Positions 52,208-61,838 of a stretch of DNA of 64,000 nt are shown here, piece after piece. The stretch is taken from contig JAJZGY010000002.1 of assembly GCA_021804785.1 (NCBI GenBank), positions 1 to 64,000 on the forward strand. The letters are read 5' to 3'. Positions within the stretch are counted from its first letter, which is position 1, and every line of letters begins with the position of its first letter. A program made the translations under genes and the position numbers. Source of the DNA: Pseudomonadota bacterium. GTDB taxonomy: Bacteria; Pseudomonadota; Alphaproteobacteria; Micropepsales; Micropepsaceae. The notes under the pieces are model-generated. The model saw nothing but the letters and a program-made list of their open reading frames with translations. It was not told the origin of the DNA and did not search any database.

Positions 52208-52639
52208 TCAGGCCGCTTTCTGTTCAGCCATTTCCAGTTTGGCCAGCTCGACCTGGGCACGGAGCTCGATTTCGTCCAGAACCGGCTGGAGCTGCGGATC
52301 GCTGAAATGATCGGACCGGATGGAGATAGCCCTCGCCAGGCGCTGCAGTGTGGTTCTCGGCAAGGTGCCACTCAGCAAGCCCTCATGCAGTTCATCCAGC
52401 ACCTCCAAGAGCTGCTGGCCCCGTGCCAGCCCTTTGGAGCGCCCCGTGGTCGCATCATCGACACCCTGCAGTGCGAGGATTGAATCGAGCGCGGCCAATG
52501 GCGCCGCACCGCGGACGAGCGTGGTTTGAGGCGTATCGCCCGCGGCCAGCGAAAAGCCGCCCGCTGACGCGCCAGAGGCGCTGCGGGCCTTGGCCGCTGC
52601 ACGGGTACGATCAAGCCGTCCAGTTCCAGCAATGTCCAT
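52208..52639 (-). CDS. fliX: Flagellar assembly regulator FliX
   Basis: VDDATTGRSKGLARGQQLLEVLDELHEGLLSGTLPRTTLQRLA typical FliX region. Confidence 0.9.
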   Translation of the reverse strand: MDIAGTGRLDRTRAAAKARSASGASAGGFSLAAGDTPQTTLVRGAAPLAALDSILALQGVDDATTGRSKGLARGQQLLEVLDELHEGLLSGTLPRTTLQRLARAISIRSDHFSDPQLQPVLDEIELRAQVELAKLEMAEQKAA

Positions 52640-52683
52640 AGGCGCTACTCCCGCCCTTCAAGCCCTACCATCGTCCCCTATGG

Positions 52684-52698
52684 TTAAAATCAGGTTCA
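52684..52698 (-). promoter_or_regulatory. CtrA-like box upstream of fliX
   Basis: Plus TTAAaatcaggTTCA (minus TGAACCtgattTTAACCAT including flank); same arrangement as upstream of fliL. Confidence 0.55.
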
Positions 52699-53175
52699 CG
52701 CCCGGTGGTAGGGATGGCGGCAGAGAATGGTCAAACCGCGATAGATCTGCTCGCACAGCATGGCGCGGACCAAAAGATGCGGCCAGGTTTGAGCCCCGAA
52801 GGCAAGAGTTTGTGCTGACCCGAAGGCGTCCGGGGGAAGGCCATCTGGCCCCCCAATCACAAACACAAGATCACGACTGGCCGCATTGCAGAGCCCGGAA
52901 AGTTGTTCGGCAAAACTCTGGCTTGTCGTGTTGGTACCGCGCGGATCAAGCACAATGACATGGGCCCCAGGAGGTATCTTGCGGGCCAACCGCTCGGCCT
53001 CTTCAACCCTGCGGGCCCGTCCCTCACGCAGCTTGGAGACCGGCACTTCCTCAAGCGCGATCTGGGTGATGCCTGCCTGACGGCCGAGTGCCCGCGCCCG
53101 TCCGATGAAGTCATCGCACAGGGTGGCCTCGGGGGTACCACGCCCATGTCCTACCGCGGCAATCGTCAAGCGCAT
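52696..53175 (-). CDS. rlmH: 23S rRNA (pseudouridine(1915)-N(3))-methyltransferase RlmH
   Basis: VIVLDPRGTNTTSQSFAEQLS, FVIGGPDGLPPD, RAMLCEQIYRGLTILCRHPYHRA. Confidence 0.96.
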   Translation of the reverse strand: MRLTIAAVGHGRGTPEATLCDDFIGRARALGRQAGITQIALEEVPVSKLREGRARRVEEAERLARKIPPGAHVIVLDPRGTNTTSQSFAEQLSGLCNAASRDLVFVIGGPDGLPPDAFGSAQTLAFGAQTWPHLLVRAMLCEQIYRGLTILCRHPYHRA

Positions 53176-53178
53176 GGC

Positions 53179-53700
53179 CTAGTGCGCCGCACGTTCGGGC
53201 TCAGGCACCTGCCACATGCCTTCGAGGTCATAGTACTGTCGCACCTCTGGGCGGAACAGATGCACAATGACATCGCCAGCATCAACGAGGACCCAATCAC
53301 CTTGTGCCAGGCCATCGGTAGGCCGCGTACCATAACCGGCTTCCTTGAGGCGTCTGACCAGATGTTCGGCGGTGGCAGCGACATGGCGCGACGAGCGACC
53401 GCTTGCAATCACCAGCGCATCGGTCAGCGACGAGCGCCCAGCAAGATCGATGACCACAATATCCTCCGCCTTGTCGTCTTCCAGTGAGGCACGAACCAAG
53501 GCCAGGAGCCCAGCCTCCGCCGTCGCGGCCTTTTTGGGAGAGGATTTGCGCTTTGGAGAGGAGGCGGCGGACCGCTTTGGTGCTGCCTTACCTTTGGGTG
53601 TGGCGGCCGGCTTGGCCGACGTCGTTTTGGCACGTACGCGTTTGGCCGGTCGTGCGGATTTTGGACGTATCAGCTTGGATCTCCCTGTTAGCGGATTCAA
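53179..53700 (-). CDS. rsfS: Ribosome silencing factor RsfS with basic Lys/Ala/Ser/Pro-rich N-terminal extension
   Basis: KAEDIVVIDLAGRSSLTDALVIASGRSSRHVAATAEHL core; ORF begins with TTG, start uncertain. Confidence 0.9.
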   Translation of the reverse strand: MNPLTGRSKLIRPKSARPAKRVRAKTTSAKPAATPKGKAAPKRSAASSPKRKSSPKKAATAEAGLLALVRASLEDDKAEDIVVIDLAGRSSLTDALVIASGRSSRHVAATAEHLVRRLKEAGYGTRPTDGLAQGDWVLVDAGDVIVHLFRPEVRQYYDLEGMWQVPEPERAAH

Positions 53701-53704
53701 TTTA

Positions 53705-54331
53705 TCACGGAGGGCTTGCCCCCACCAAACGACGGGCGCGGATGGCGCTCGCGCTCAGAGGGTGGCGTGGCCCGTCCAGCACGATCAAGGCGGGCGGCCG
53801 GCGCAGCGCAAAGCCCCTAGGGGTAAAAACGCGGGACCGCAAAAACCGCTGCGCCGCAGGTGCGCGCAAGGCGGCCAGGCTCGAGCCGGGACGGATGATG
53901 ACGGCAACTGGCACCAGACGCATGATTCCCTGCCAGTCCCGCCAGCGATGGAATTGCTCCAGATTGTCACTGCCCATCAGCCAGACAAAATGGACCCCGG
54001 CAAAACGCTGCTGCAAGCGCCTCAGAATATCGACCGTGAAGCGCGTGCCCAGACGCTGCTCCAGATCGGTGATGACGACTCTCGGATGAGAGCAGAGTGC
54101 CTTGGCATCAGCAAGGCGCTGCGCCAAGGGTGCCATGCCACGGACGGCCTTCAACGGATTTTGTGGCGTCACCAGCCACCAGACATAATCGAGACCCAGC
54201 CTCCTCAGGCCAACCTCAGTGATATGAACATGGCCAGCATGGGCCGGGTTGAAGGAGCCGCCCAGAAGACCGATACGCAGTCCCTCAGCGACCGGACCTG
54301 GGGGGAGCAATTCACTCACGGCATTGACCAT
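53705..54331 (-). CDS. nadD: Nicotinate-nucleotide adenylyltransferase
   Basis: IGLLGGSFNPAHAGHVHI, FVWLMGSDNLEQFHRW, SASAIR; start MVNAVSELL chosen, overlaps proA end. Confidence 0.93.
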   Translation of the reverse strand: MVNAVSELLPPGPVAEGLRIGLLGGSFNPAHAGHVHITEVGLRRLGLDYVWWLVTPQNPLKAVRGMAPLAQRLADAKALCSHPRVVITDLEQRLGTRFTVDILRRLQQRFAGVHFVWLMGSDNLEQFHRWRDWQGIMRLVPVAVIIRPGSSLAALRAPAAQRFLRSRVFTPRGFALRRPPALIVLDGPRHPLSASAIRARRLVGASPP

Positions 54332-55571
54332 CCCCACGAACCACATATTTGAAGCTGACCAGCTGCTCAGCGCCAACCGGACCACGGGCATGCAGTCGGC
54401 CCGTGGCGATGCCAATTTCGGCACCCATGCCAAATTCGCCGCCATCGGCAAACTGCGTCGACGCATTCCACATGACGATTGCCGAATCCACCTTGCGCAA
54501 AAACTCCTCGGCCACCGCTGCATCTTCCGTAACGATGCAGTCCGTGTGCTGCGAACCGTAGCGCTCGATATGGGCGATTGCGTCCTTCAGTCCATCGACA
54601 CAACGTACCGCAATGATCGCATCCAGATATTCGCTACGCCAGTCTTCCTCACTGGCCGGCACCGCCTCGGTGATACGCTCGCAGACCGCCGCATCACCGC
54701 GGATCTGGCAGCCAGAGGCCGCAAGCTCTTCGAGCACCGCTGCCCCGAGCGTAGACAGAACCGAGCGGTCAATTAGCAAGGTCTCAACGGCACCACAGAT
54801 CCCGGTGCGGCGCATCTTGGCGTTGTGCACCAGTGCACGCGCTTTCGCGATATCGGCGGCTTCGTGCAGATAGATATGCACAAGACCCTCCAGGTGGGCC
54901 AGCACCGGTACGCGGGCATCGGCCATCACCCGCGCGGTAAGGGATTTTCCGCCACGAGGCACGATCAGATCAAGATTGCCCTCAAGCCCCCGCAACATCA
55001 GGCCAACTGCGTCCCGGCTCGGTACGGCGACCAATTGGACGGCTGAAGGTGGCAAGGCGCTGGCCGCAACCCCGGCAACGAATGCCGCATGAATAGCGCG
55101 CGCGCTTTCGCGGGCTTCGGATCCGCAGCGCAGGATCGCCGCATTCGCCGACTTGAGGCACAGCGCGGCAGCGTCGGCTGTAACATTGGGCCGGCTTTCA
55201 TAGATCACGCCAATGACACCGATCGGTGTTGTCATCCGTGTGATGGTGAGGCCATTGGGTCGCGACCACTCTGCCAAAGTTTGACCAACAGGATCGGGCT
55301 GTCTGGCGATCGCCGCAACACCACTGGCCATCGCTTCCAGACGCACGGGGTCAAGGCGTAACCGATCCAGGACCGGCGCTGACAGCCTCATAGCTTGGGC
55401 CGCATCAAGATCTCGGGCATTGGCGTCCAGAATGGCGTCACGGTGGTCACAAAGCGATTGGGCCGCAGCTTCAAGCGCGCGGCTGCGGGTTGTCGCCGGG
55501 GCCTCGCGCAATTGTCCGGCCGCCGTCCGCGCCCTGTGACCCATTGCCAGCATCTCGGCGTCGAGACTCAT
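54312..55571 (-). CDS. proA: Gamma-glutamyl phosphate reductase
   Basis: [39 protein letters not shown]. Confidence 0.97.
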   Translation of the reverse strand: MSLDAEMLAMGHRARTAAGQLREAPATTRSRALEAAAQSLCDHRDAILDANARDLDAAQAMRLSAPVLDRLRLDPVRLEAMASGVAAIARQPDPVGQTLAEWSRPNGLTITRMTTPIGVIGVIYESRPNVTADAAALCLKSANAAILRCGSEARESARAIHAAFVAGVAASALPPSAVQLVAVPSRDAVGLMLRGLEGNLDLIVPRGGKSLTARVMADARVPVLAHLEGLVHIYLHEAADIAKARALVHNAKMRRTGICGAVETLLIDRSVLSTLGAAVLEELAASGCQIRGDAAVCERITEAVPASEEDWRSEYLDAIIAVRCVDGLKDAIAHIERYGSQHTDCIVTEDAAVAEEFLRKVDSAIVMWNASTQFADGGEFGMGAEIGIATGRLHARGPVGAEQLVSFKYVVRGDGQCRE

Positions 55572-56701
55572 GTCGTAACCTGCACGTTCAGAGCCAGATC
55601 ATCGCGATGCACCATGACATCACGTCCGCGATAGCCAAGGATCTCGGGGATTTCGTCCGTGTGCCGACCTATGATGGCGCGGGCATCCTCGGCACCATAG
55701 GCACTGAGGCCGCGACCCGCCTCGCGGCCATCCGGTCCTAGAATGCACACGGCGTCACCGCGGGCGAAGTCACCCTCAACTGCACGAACGCCAGCTGGCA
55801 GCAGACTTTTGCCGGCCAGCAATGCCGCGAGTGCTCCCGCGTCGATATACAGTGTTCCCTGTGGTTTCAGGCTGCCTGCAATCCAGCGCTTGCGCGCAGC
55901 GGAGGGCGAAGTCGTTGCCAGAAAGCGGGTATGACGGCCACCCGCGCGCAATTTTTCCAGCGCACGGTCCTGCCCTTTGGCAATCACGACCTGGCAGCCC
56001 GCCGCCGTCGCAATTCGCGCTGCCGCAATCTTTGAGGCCATGCCGCCACGGCCCAAACCTGAAACCGAACCAGCCGCCATGGCTTCAATCTCGGGCGTGA
56101 TCTGCGCGACGACATCGATAAAACGCGCGTCCGGTTCGCGGTGCGGATTGGCGCTATAAAGACCATCGACATCCGAGAACAGGATCAGGACATCGGCGCC
56201 CATCATCGATGCCACCCGGGCGGCCAGCCGGTCATTGTCGCCATACCGGATCTCGGCAGTCGCGACGGTGTCGTTTTCATTGATGACTGCCACCGCGCCG
56301 AGCTCCAGCAAGGTCGACAGCGTGGCCCGTGCATTCAAATAGCGGCGACGTTCCTCGGTATCATCGAGTGTCAGCAACACCTGGGCGGCAACCAATTTCT
56401 GCCGTGCCAGCGCTTCGGCCCAGGCCTGCGCCAGCTTGACCTGCCCGACCGCCGCCGCGGCCTGACTTTCTTCCAGCCGCAAAGCTCCCGGCCTCAGACC
56501 AAGCGCAGAGCGACCCAGCGCAATGGCTCCGGAAGAAACGATCACAAGCCGATGGCCTTGCCGCGTCAGCTCGGCAAAGTCTGCGCACATGCCATCGAGC
56601 CAATTCTGACGCATGGTACCACCTGGTCCGTCGATCAGGAGCGCCGAGCCGATCTTGACGAGAACAAGCGAGGACGCTGAATGCGCGAACAGATCCGTCA
56701 T
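55568..56701 (-). CDS. proB: Glutamate 5-kinase (with PUA domain)
   Basis: [32 protein letters not shown]. Confidence 0.97.
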   Translation of the reverse strand: MTDLFAHSASSLVLVKIGSALLIDGPGGTMRQNWLDGMCADFAELTRQGHRLVIVSSGAIALGRSALGLRPGALRLEESQAAAAVGQVKLAQAWAEALARQKLVAAQVLLTLDDTEERRRYLNARATLSTLLELGAVAVINENDTVATAEIRYGDNDRLAARVASMMGADVLILFSDVDGLYSANPHREPDARFIDVVAQITPEIEAMAAGSVSGLGRGGMASKIAAARIATAAGCQVVIAKGQDRALEKLRAGGRHTRFLATTSPSAARKRWIAGSLKPQGTLYIDAGALAALLAGKSLLPAGVRAVEGDFARGDAVCILGPDGREAGRGLSAYGAEDARAIIGRHTDEIPEILGYRGRDVMVHRDDLALNVQVTT

Positions 56702-57735
56702 GGCGCCCAGCGCTTTACATTTGGCTCTTTGTCATGGTGCAGAGTACGGGCCTCACTGATCGCACCAGCCATAACGCGTACAACCTCGTTCACGCCCTCA
56801 CCGCTGACCCCTGACATCGCGTAGACATCGCTTCCACTCGCCCTTTGGAGCGCGGCGCGCTTGCGCTTGAGGGCCGCGCTCGAGAGCGCATCGATTTTGT
56901 TCAGCACAAGAATTTCGCGCTTGTGGTCAAGACCGTGTCCATAAGCTTCCAATTCATGCCGGATGGTGCGGTAGGCGCGGACAATATTGCTCTGGGTGGC
57001 GTCAATCAGGTGGAGGATGACACTGCAGCGCTCGGCATGGCCGAGAAAACGATCACCGAGGCCAACACCGCCATGGGCTCCTTCAATCAGACCCGGCAGA
57101 TCGGCAAGCACGAATTCGCGTTCGTCGATGCCAACGACACCCAGCTGCGGAGTCAGTGTCGTAAACGGGTAATCGGCAATCTTGGGACGGGCGGCCGAAA
57201 CCCGTGACAAAAAGGTCGACTTTCCCGCATTGGGCAGACCGACGAGACCAGCATCTGCAATCAGCTTGAGCTGCAGAACAATGATCCTTTCCTCACCGGG
57301 CTGACCCGGATTGGCATGGCGCGGAGCCTGATTGGTCGCGCTTTTGAAATGTGCATTGCCGAAGCCGCCATTGCCCCCTCTGGCAAGCAGTACGCGTTGA
57401 CCGGTCTCGGTCAGATCAGCAATCAGGCTTTCTCCGTCCTCCTCATAGATTTCGGTTCCCACCGGAACCTTGACAATAGCATCTGCACCAGCCGCCCCGG
57501 ACATCTGCTTGCCCATGCCAGCTTCGCCATTTTTGGCGTAGACATGCTGCTGATAGCGGTAGTCGATCAGGGTGTTGAGATTGGCAACCGCTTCGGCGTA
57601 GACATCGCCACCGCGTCCGCCATCGCCTCCCCAGGGGCCTCCGAACTCGATGAATTTCTCGCGCCTGAACGCCACGCAGCCATTGCCGCCCTTCCCCGAG
57701 CGGATATGCACCTTTGCGACGTCGAGGAATTTCAT
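56698..57735 (-). CDS. obgE: GTPase ObgE/CgtA
   Basis: [61 protein letters not shown]. Confidence 0.97.
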   Translation of the reverse strand: MKFLDVAKVHIRSGKGGNGCVAFRREKFIEFGGPWGGDGGRGGDVYAEAVANLNTLIDYRYQQHVYAKNGEAGMGKQMSGAAGADAIVKVPVGTEIYEEDGESLIADLTETGQRVLLARGGNGGFGNAHFKSATNQAPRHANPGQPGEERIIVLQLKLIADAGLVGLPNAGKSTFLSRVSAARPKIADYPFTTLTPQLGVVGIDEREFVLADLPGLIEGAHGGVGLGDRFLGHAERCSVILHLIDATQSNIVRAYRTIRHELEAYGHGLDHKREILVLNKIDALSSAALKRKRAALQRASGSDVYAMSGVSGEGVNEVVRVMAGAISEARTLHHDKEPNVKRWAP

Positions 57736-57870
57736 GATCCGTCCTTCAATCTGCAGCGACAGCGTGATCCCGGCCCTGGCAATCCTGCCGCGCTTTGCCC
57801 CGGCGCGCGGCTGCCGAGTACCAGCGGCCTGATACATGGCATAGCCGCGCCACCCGCGCACCTATGCTTA

Positions 57871-58437
57871 TCATGGCTGAAGCGACCGTCTTTCGACCGG
57901 CGAGACACCAATCGGGGCAGTCAGCATCGCCGGTTCAAGGATCATGTCGTGGCAGAAGATGCGTTCACGGCGGGCCAGACAGTCGCGCAAAGAGACCCCC
58001 GCCGGCACAAACCCCAGCTTCTGCAGAACCCGTCCGGAGTTCGGATTGTCATCAAACCACCCGGCCACCAGATAGGTGGCGCGAAGCACCTCAAAGGCAT
58101 AGTTGACAACCGCCCGTGCCGCCTCGCTGGCATAGCCAAAGCCCCAATAAGGCCGCGCCAGCCAGTAGCCGATCTCATAGGCGCCATCTGCACAGACGTG
58201 CGCGCCGCATCCACCGATATAGGCCGCACCGCACTTGAGCGTGATGCCAAGCACGAGATCTGCGGTCACACCCACGCGGGCGAGAAGAGCCTCGGCATCG
58301 CTCTGGGTATAGGGGTGGGGAACACGGGCAAGATTCTTTGCCACCTGCCAGTCACCCACTCCCGCGGCAATCGCGGTGGCGTCGCTTAACGTGGGGCTGC
58401 GCAGCACCAGGCGCTCGGTTTCCAGGATCGGACTCAT
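57871..58437 (-). CDS. GNAT family N-acetyltransferase (RimJ/RimL type)
   Basis: LETERLVLRSPTLSDATAIAAG, YWLARPYWGFGYASEAARAVVNYAFE; ATG at 58437 (track ORF extension overlaps rpmA). Confidence 0.9.
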   Translation of the reverse strand: MSPILETERLVLRSPTLSDATAIAAGVGDWQVAKNLARVPHPYTQSDAEALLARVGVTADLVLGITLKCGAAYIGGCGAHVCADGAYEIGYWLARPYWGFGYASEAARAVVNYAFEVLRATYLVAGWFDDNPNSGRVLQKLGFVPAGVSLRDCLARRERIFCHDMILEPAMLTAPIGVSPVERRSLQP

Positions 58438-58459
58438 GACATTCTCCGGGCGAGACAAG

Positions 58460-58487
58460 AAAAAAGGGAGATGGCGGTCCATCTCCC
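58460..58487 (-). terminator. Rho-independent terminator after rpmA
   Basis: Minus gggagatgg-accg-ccatctccc stem followed by T6. Confidence 0.8.
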
Positions 58488-58535
58488 TCGCCCGATGGCC
58501 GCCCCTGCTGGCGGCCGGATGTTCCGGAAGGCCGC

Positions 58536-58814
58536 CTATTCCGCCGCCGTCTTGGCTGGGGCAAACGGGAGCACCGATACGTAAGTGCGGCGCTTGAAGC
58601 CGGTTTTGAACGCAACCTGCCCGTCGCTGGTGGCAAAGATCGTATGATCGCGACCCATTCCGACATTGGTTCCAGGGTGGAACCTGGTACCGCGCTGACG
58701 CACGATGATGTTGCCAGCGGCGATGGCTTCGCCGCCAAATTTCTTCACACCCAGCATCTTGGGGTTCGAGTCGCGTCCATTGCGCGAAGAGCCGCCGGCC
58801 TTTTTGTGCGCCAT
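58536..58814 (-). CDS. rpmA: 50S ribosomal protein L27
   Basis: [31 protein letters not shown]. Confidence 0.98.
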   Translation of the reverse strand: MAHKKAGGSSRNGRDSNPKMLGVKKFGGEAIAAGNIIVRQRGTRFHPGTNVGMGRDHTIFATSDGQVAFKTGFKRRTYVSVLPFAPAKTAAE

Positions 58815-58885
58815 CTGTCCTGTCCTGCACTTGTTCGCCCCAAACCTTCAGGGCAACAAAGGTTTGCTAATTCGCCCAGTCCGGC

Positions 58886-59197
58886 TTAGCCGACATGGAT
58901 TTCCGTAATCTTCACCTTGGTAAAATGCTGGCGATGCCCGCGCTTGCGCCGCGAGTCCTTGCGGCGCCGCTTCTTGAAGGCAACTACCTTCTCGCCACGG
59001 CCCTGCTCGACAATCTCGGCCATCACGCTCGCACCACCAACGAGAGGAGCACCGGCACGTACCGTCTCGCCCCCCACCATTAGCACGTCGGCAAACGTCA
59101 CCGCCGCGCCTGCCTCGCCCTCCAGCTTCTCAACCGAGAGCACGTCATCTTTCGCGACCTTGTACTGCTTGCCGCCAGTGCGGATCACCGCAAACAT
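58886..59197 (-). CDS. rplU: 50S ribosomal protein L21
   Basis: [53 protein letters not shown]. Confidence 0.97.
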   Translation of the reverse strand: MFAVIRTGGKQYKVAKDDVLSVEKLEGEAGAAVTFADVLMVGGETVRAGAPLVGGASVMAEIVEQGRGEKVVAFKKRRRKDSRRKRGHRQHFTKVKITEIHVG

Positions 59198-59279
59198 GGA
59201 CCAAATCCTTGAAAAACGTTGCCTTTGCGCGCGCCAAGCTGTCCCAGCGGGGTTCCCGGGCGGGCTCCGAAAGGCGGGC

Positions 59280-59307
59280 ACTATAGCGATGCGCGATTGG
59301 CGGTCAA
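59280..59307 (-). promoter_or_regulatory. Sigma70-like promoter of rplU-rpmA
   Basis: Minus strand TTGACC-N16-TATAGT. Confidence 0.7.
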
Positions 59308-59447
59308 GCAGGATCCTGCGGCCCAAGTGCGGGAGGGGTGCCACAGTCTGATCGCACCGTAACCGGATGGCACCAAAGGGTGGCCAAGCGGTGCAAGGGA
59401 CCGAAAGCCTTCGCCAAAATCTGCCCGCCCCAGTATGGTGCGCGCGC

Positions 59448-60050
59448 ATGCGCGCCATGATGGATGTTCTCTATAATTTCCATTGGATCGTGCCCGGCGA
59501 GGCCGCGCGCGCGGCTCAGGCCTATGCGGGAGGGCTTGGTCCATTTCTGCGCCGTCACAAAATTCGCACCGTGATCAATCTGCGCGGCGCCAATCCCGAT
59601 TGGCACTGGTGGCATTATGAGCGCCGGATCTGTGCCAGCGAAGGCATCACTCATGTCGATGCCATGCTCTCGAGCAAACATCTGCCCTCACGAGCCATGC
59701 TGGCGGGCCTTCTTGAGGCGTTTGAACACAACCCCAGGCCCTTGCTGCTCAAATGCTCTGGGGGCCAGGATCGTACTAGCCTCGCGGCCGCTCTTTTCAT
59801 TCTTTACCACCAAGGCTGGCAGGGCGAGGCAGCCGCACTCGCCCAGTTTGCACGCTGGCCCTATCTGCATCTGCCCAAACCTTATCAGCGTTGGCTACGC
59901 CTGTTCGTCGTCTATGCCAGGGAAGAAGGGCACGGCAGGGACCTCGCCGCGTTCGTGCAGCAGGATTATAGTGCCGGCGCGTTTCGGGCCTGGCTCGATG
60001 CTCGCGGTCAACGCAGCGCCTACCGCAATGTCTATCGTGAGGCCTCTTGA
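59448..60050 (+). CDS. Tyrosine/dual-specificity protein phosphatase-like protein
   Basis: CX5R P-loop [21 protein letters not shown]. Confidence 0.8.
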   Translation: MRAMMDVLYNFHWIVPGEAARAAQAYAGGLGPFLRRHKIRTVINLRGANPDWHWWHYERRICASEGITHVDAMLSSKHLPSRAMLAGLLEAFEHNPRPLLLKCSGGQDRTSLAAALFILYHQGWQGEAAALAQFARWPYLHLPKPYQRWLRLFVVYAREEGHGRDLAAFVQQDYSAGAFRAWLDARGQRSAYRNVYREAS

Positions 60051-60177
60051 TGCAGACCCTGTGCGTATGCAGAGCCCGGCCCATGGTTTACGGACCGCAC
60101 CTGTCGCGCCACGCGCCCTTGAGGTTGGAGACCGCCAAGCCTGCGCCTCGCGGGGCTCGTTCAGAGCTGCAGGACTG

Positions 60178-60795
60178 ATGCAACTGCCCCATGCCCTTGC
60201 CATCGCCGAAGGTGTCCAGCTCTGGCCTGAGGCGCTCGATCAGTCACAGCAAGCAGAATTGCTGGGGGCGGTACTGTCCGCGGTTGAAAAGGCCCCCTTC
60301 GTGCACCCAACCATGCCACGCACCGGCACCCCCTTTTCGGTGACCCAGACCAATTTTGGCACCTTGGGCTGGGTTTCCGACCGCGACGGCTACCGCTATC
60401 AGGAACTCCACCCCAATACCGGTAAGCCTTGGCCACCTATCCCCCCGATGCTCATCAGCCTCTGGCACGCGGCCCTGCCCGATGCCCCTGATCCGCAGTG
60501 CTGCCTGGTCAATTATTACGACGCCGGTGCGCGTATGGGGTTGCATCAAGACCGCGACGAGACCGCGCTCGATGTTCCAGTCCTGTCGGTGAGCCTTGGC
60601 GCGAAGGCGCTGTTTCGCCTTGGGGGCACAAGCCGGAAAAGCCCAAGCCGCAGCCTGACACTGCACTCCGGTGATCTGCTTGCCTTCGGTGGCCCCGCGC
60701 GACTCGCCTTTCATGGCATTGATCGCATCGTAGCGGGCAGCTGCGGTCTCGTTCCTGATGGCGGACGTATCAATCTGACACTGCGTCGGGTCTGA
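60178..60795 (+). CDS. alkB: Alpha-ketoglutarate-dependent DNA repair dioxygenase AlkB
   Basis: CCLVNYYDAGARMGLHQDRDETALDVPVLSVSLGAKALFRLGG; LAFHGIDRI; RINLTLRRV. Confidence 0.94.
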   Translation: MQLPHALAIAEGVQLWPEALDQSQQAELLGAVLSAVEKAPFVHPTMPRTGTPFSVTQTNFGTLGWVSDRDGYRYQELHPNTGKPWPPIPPMLISLWHAALPDAPDPQCCLVNYYDAGARMGLHQDRDETALDVPVLSVSLGAKALFRLGGTSRKSPSRSLTLHSGDLLAFGGPARLAFHGIDRIVAGSCGLVPDGGRINLTLRRV

Positions 60796-60805
60796 GCGAT
60801 CGCGC

Positions 60806-60841
60806 AAAAAAGACGCCCGGTCAGGGGAATGACCGGGCGTC
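60806..60841 (-). terminator. Rho-independent terminator (minus strand)
   Basis: gacgcccggtca-ttcccc-tgaccgggcgtc perfect 12-bp stem followed by TTTTTT on minus strand. Confidence 0.9.
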
Positions 60842-60953
60842 ATGCGCCGTTACGCGCCGGTGTCGGGAGGGGATGACCGACACCACGAGAGGGCTCCATC
60901 CAGCTTGCGAGCGGGGGGGCAGTGCCTGCTGGATGGCGTCGTCGCCCGTCTCG
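60806..60953 (-). ncRNA. Candidate small RNA with C-rich hairpin loops and intrinsic terminator
   Basis: Minus-strand hairpins: 9-bp stem 60896-60904/60928-60936; 8-bp stem 60859-60866/60877-60884; 12-bp terminator 60812-60823/60830-60841 followed by U6; possible promoter TTGAAA-N17-TAGGTA at 60960-60988. Confidence 0.55.
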
Positions 60954-61079
60954 TCCTACTACCTATGCAGCGAGGCAACAGTTTTCAAGTATTTTCTACA
61001 TAAGATGACGTCATGATACAATTTTAATGGACAGTTGCTAAAACGGTACAGTTTGTTGGCGACAATCAATCCGCAAGGC

Positions 61080-61412
61080 CTAGGCGCCGGGCTGGCAGAC
61101 AATGCCCTTTTCCGCGAGGAACGGGCCAAGCTCGTCGGCTTCGTACATTTCACGCAAAATGTCCGAACCTCCGACAAATTCACCTTTGACATAAAGCTGG
61201 GGAATGGTCGGCCAGTTGGAGAACTCTTTGACACCCTGACGAACCTCTGGGTCCTTGAGAACATCCACCGACTTAAACTTTACACCCAGGCTGGAAAGGA
61301 TCTGCACCGCGACAGAGGAAAAGCCGCACTGCGGAAACACTGGCGTGCCCTTCATGTAAAGCACGACGTCATTATCTGCGATTTCCTTGGCGATCTGATC
61401 ACGCACGCTCAT
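61080..61412 (-). CDS. grxD: Grx4 family monothiol glutaredoxin
   Basis: VVLYMKGTPVFPQCGFSSVAVQIL, WPTIPQLYVKGEFVGGSDILREM. Confidence 0.96.
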   Translation of the reverse strand: MSVRDQIAKEIADNDVVLYMKGTPVFPQCGFSSVAVQILSSLGVKFKSVDVLKDPEVRQGVKEFSNWPTIPQLYVKGEFVGGSDILREMYEADELGPFLAEKGIVCQPGA

Positions 61413-61509
61413 TGCACGAGGCCTTTCAATGGACTGGAGGTAAACCCATGATCTAAGAACCGTGGCTCAGGGCGTCAAGATCAGCCTGGGTCCCCGGCAT
61501 CTACCGCCA

Positions 61510-61743
61510 TCACACCTTGACGCTGGTCTGCAGCGACAGGGCGTGCAGGACACCGCCCATGCGGCCCTTCAGCGCATCATAGACCATCTGATGCTGCTGG
61601 ACCCGTGTTTTGCCCTTGAACGCACTGCTCGCAATCATGGCTGCGTAATGGTCATTGTCACCAGCCAGATCGGTGATCGTAACCTCGGCATCCGGGAAAG
61701 CTTCCTTGATCAGCCTTTCGATCTCTGCGGCCTGCATCGCCAT
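61510..61743 (-). CDS. BolA family protein
   Basis: IERLIKEAFPDAEVTITDLAGDNDHYAAMIASSAFKGKTRVQQHQMVYDAL; adjacent to grxD. Confidence 0.95.
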   Translation of the reverse strand: MAMQAAEIERLIKEAFPDAEVTITDLAGDNDHYAAMIASSAFKGKTRVQQHQMVYDALKGRMGGVLHALSLQTSVKV

Positions 61744-61838
61744 TCCAGCACCTATTTCCTGTTCAACCCATTATACAAGTAGCAAGCGTGCATCAGAGCT
61801 GGGGCCGCCCCGACTGCACCCAAGAGCCACTGGATACA

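Noticed and set aside
58438-58830. N-terminal extension of the GNAT ORF across rpmA
   Set aside because: Off-frame overlap with rpmA and its terminator; family start at MSPILETERL
61770-61775. Perfect TATAAT upstream of bolA (minus)
   Set aside because: No acceptable -35 at 16-18 bp spacing and no TGn extension; plausible but too weak to list as a promoter feature
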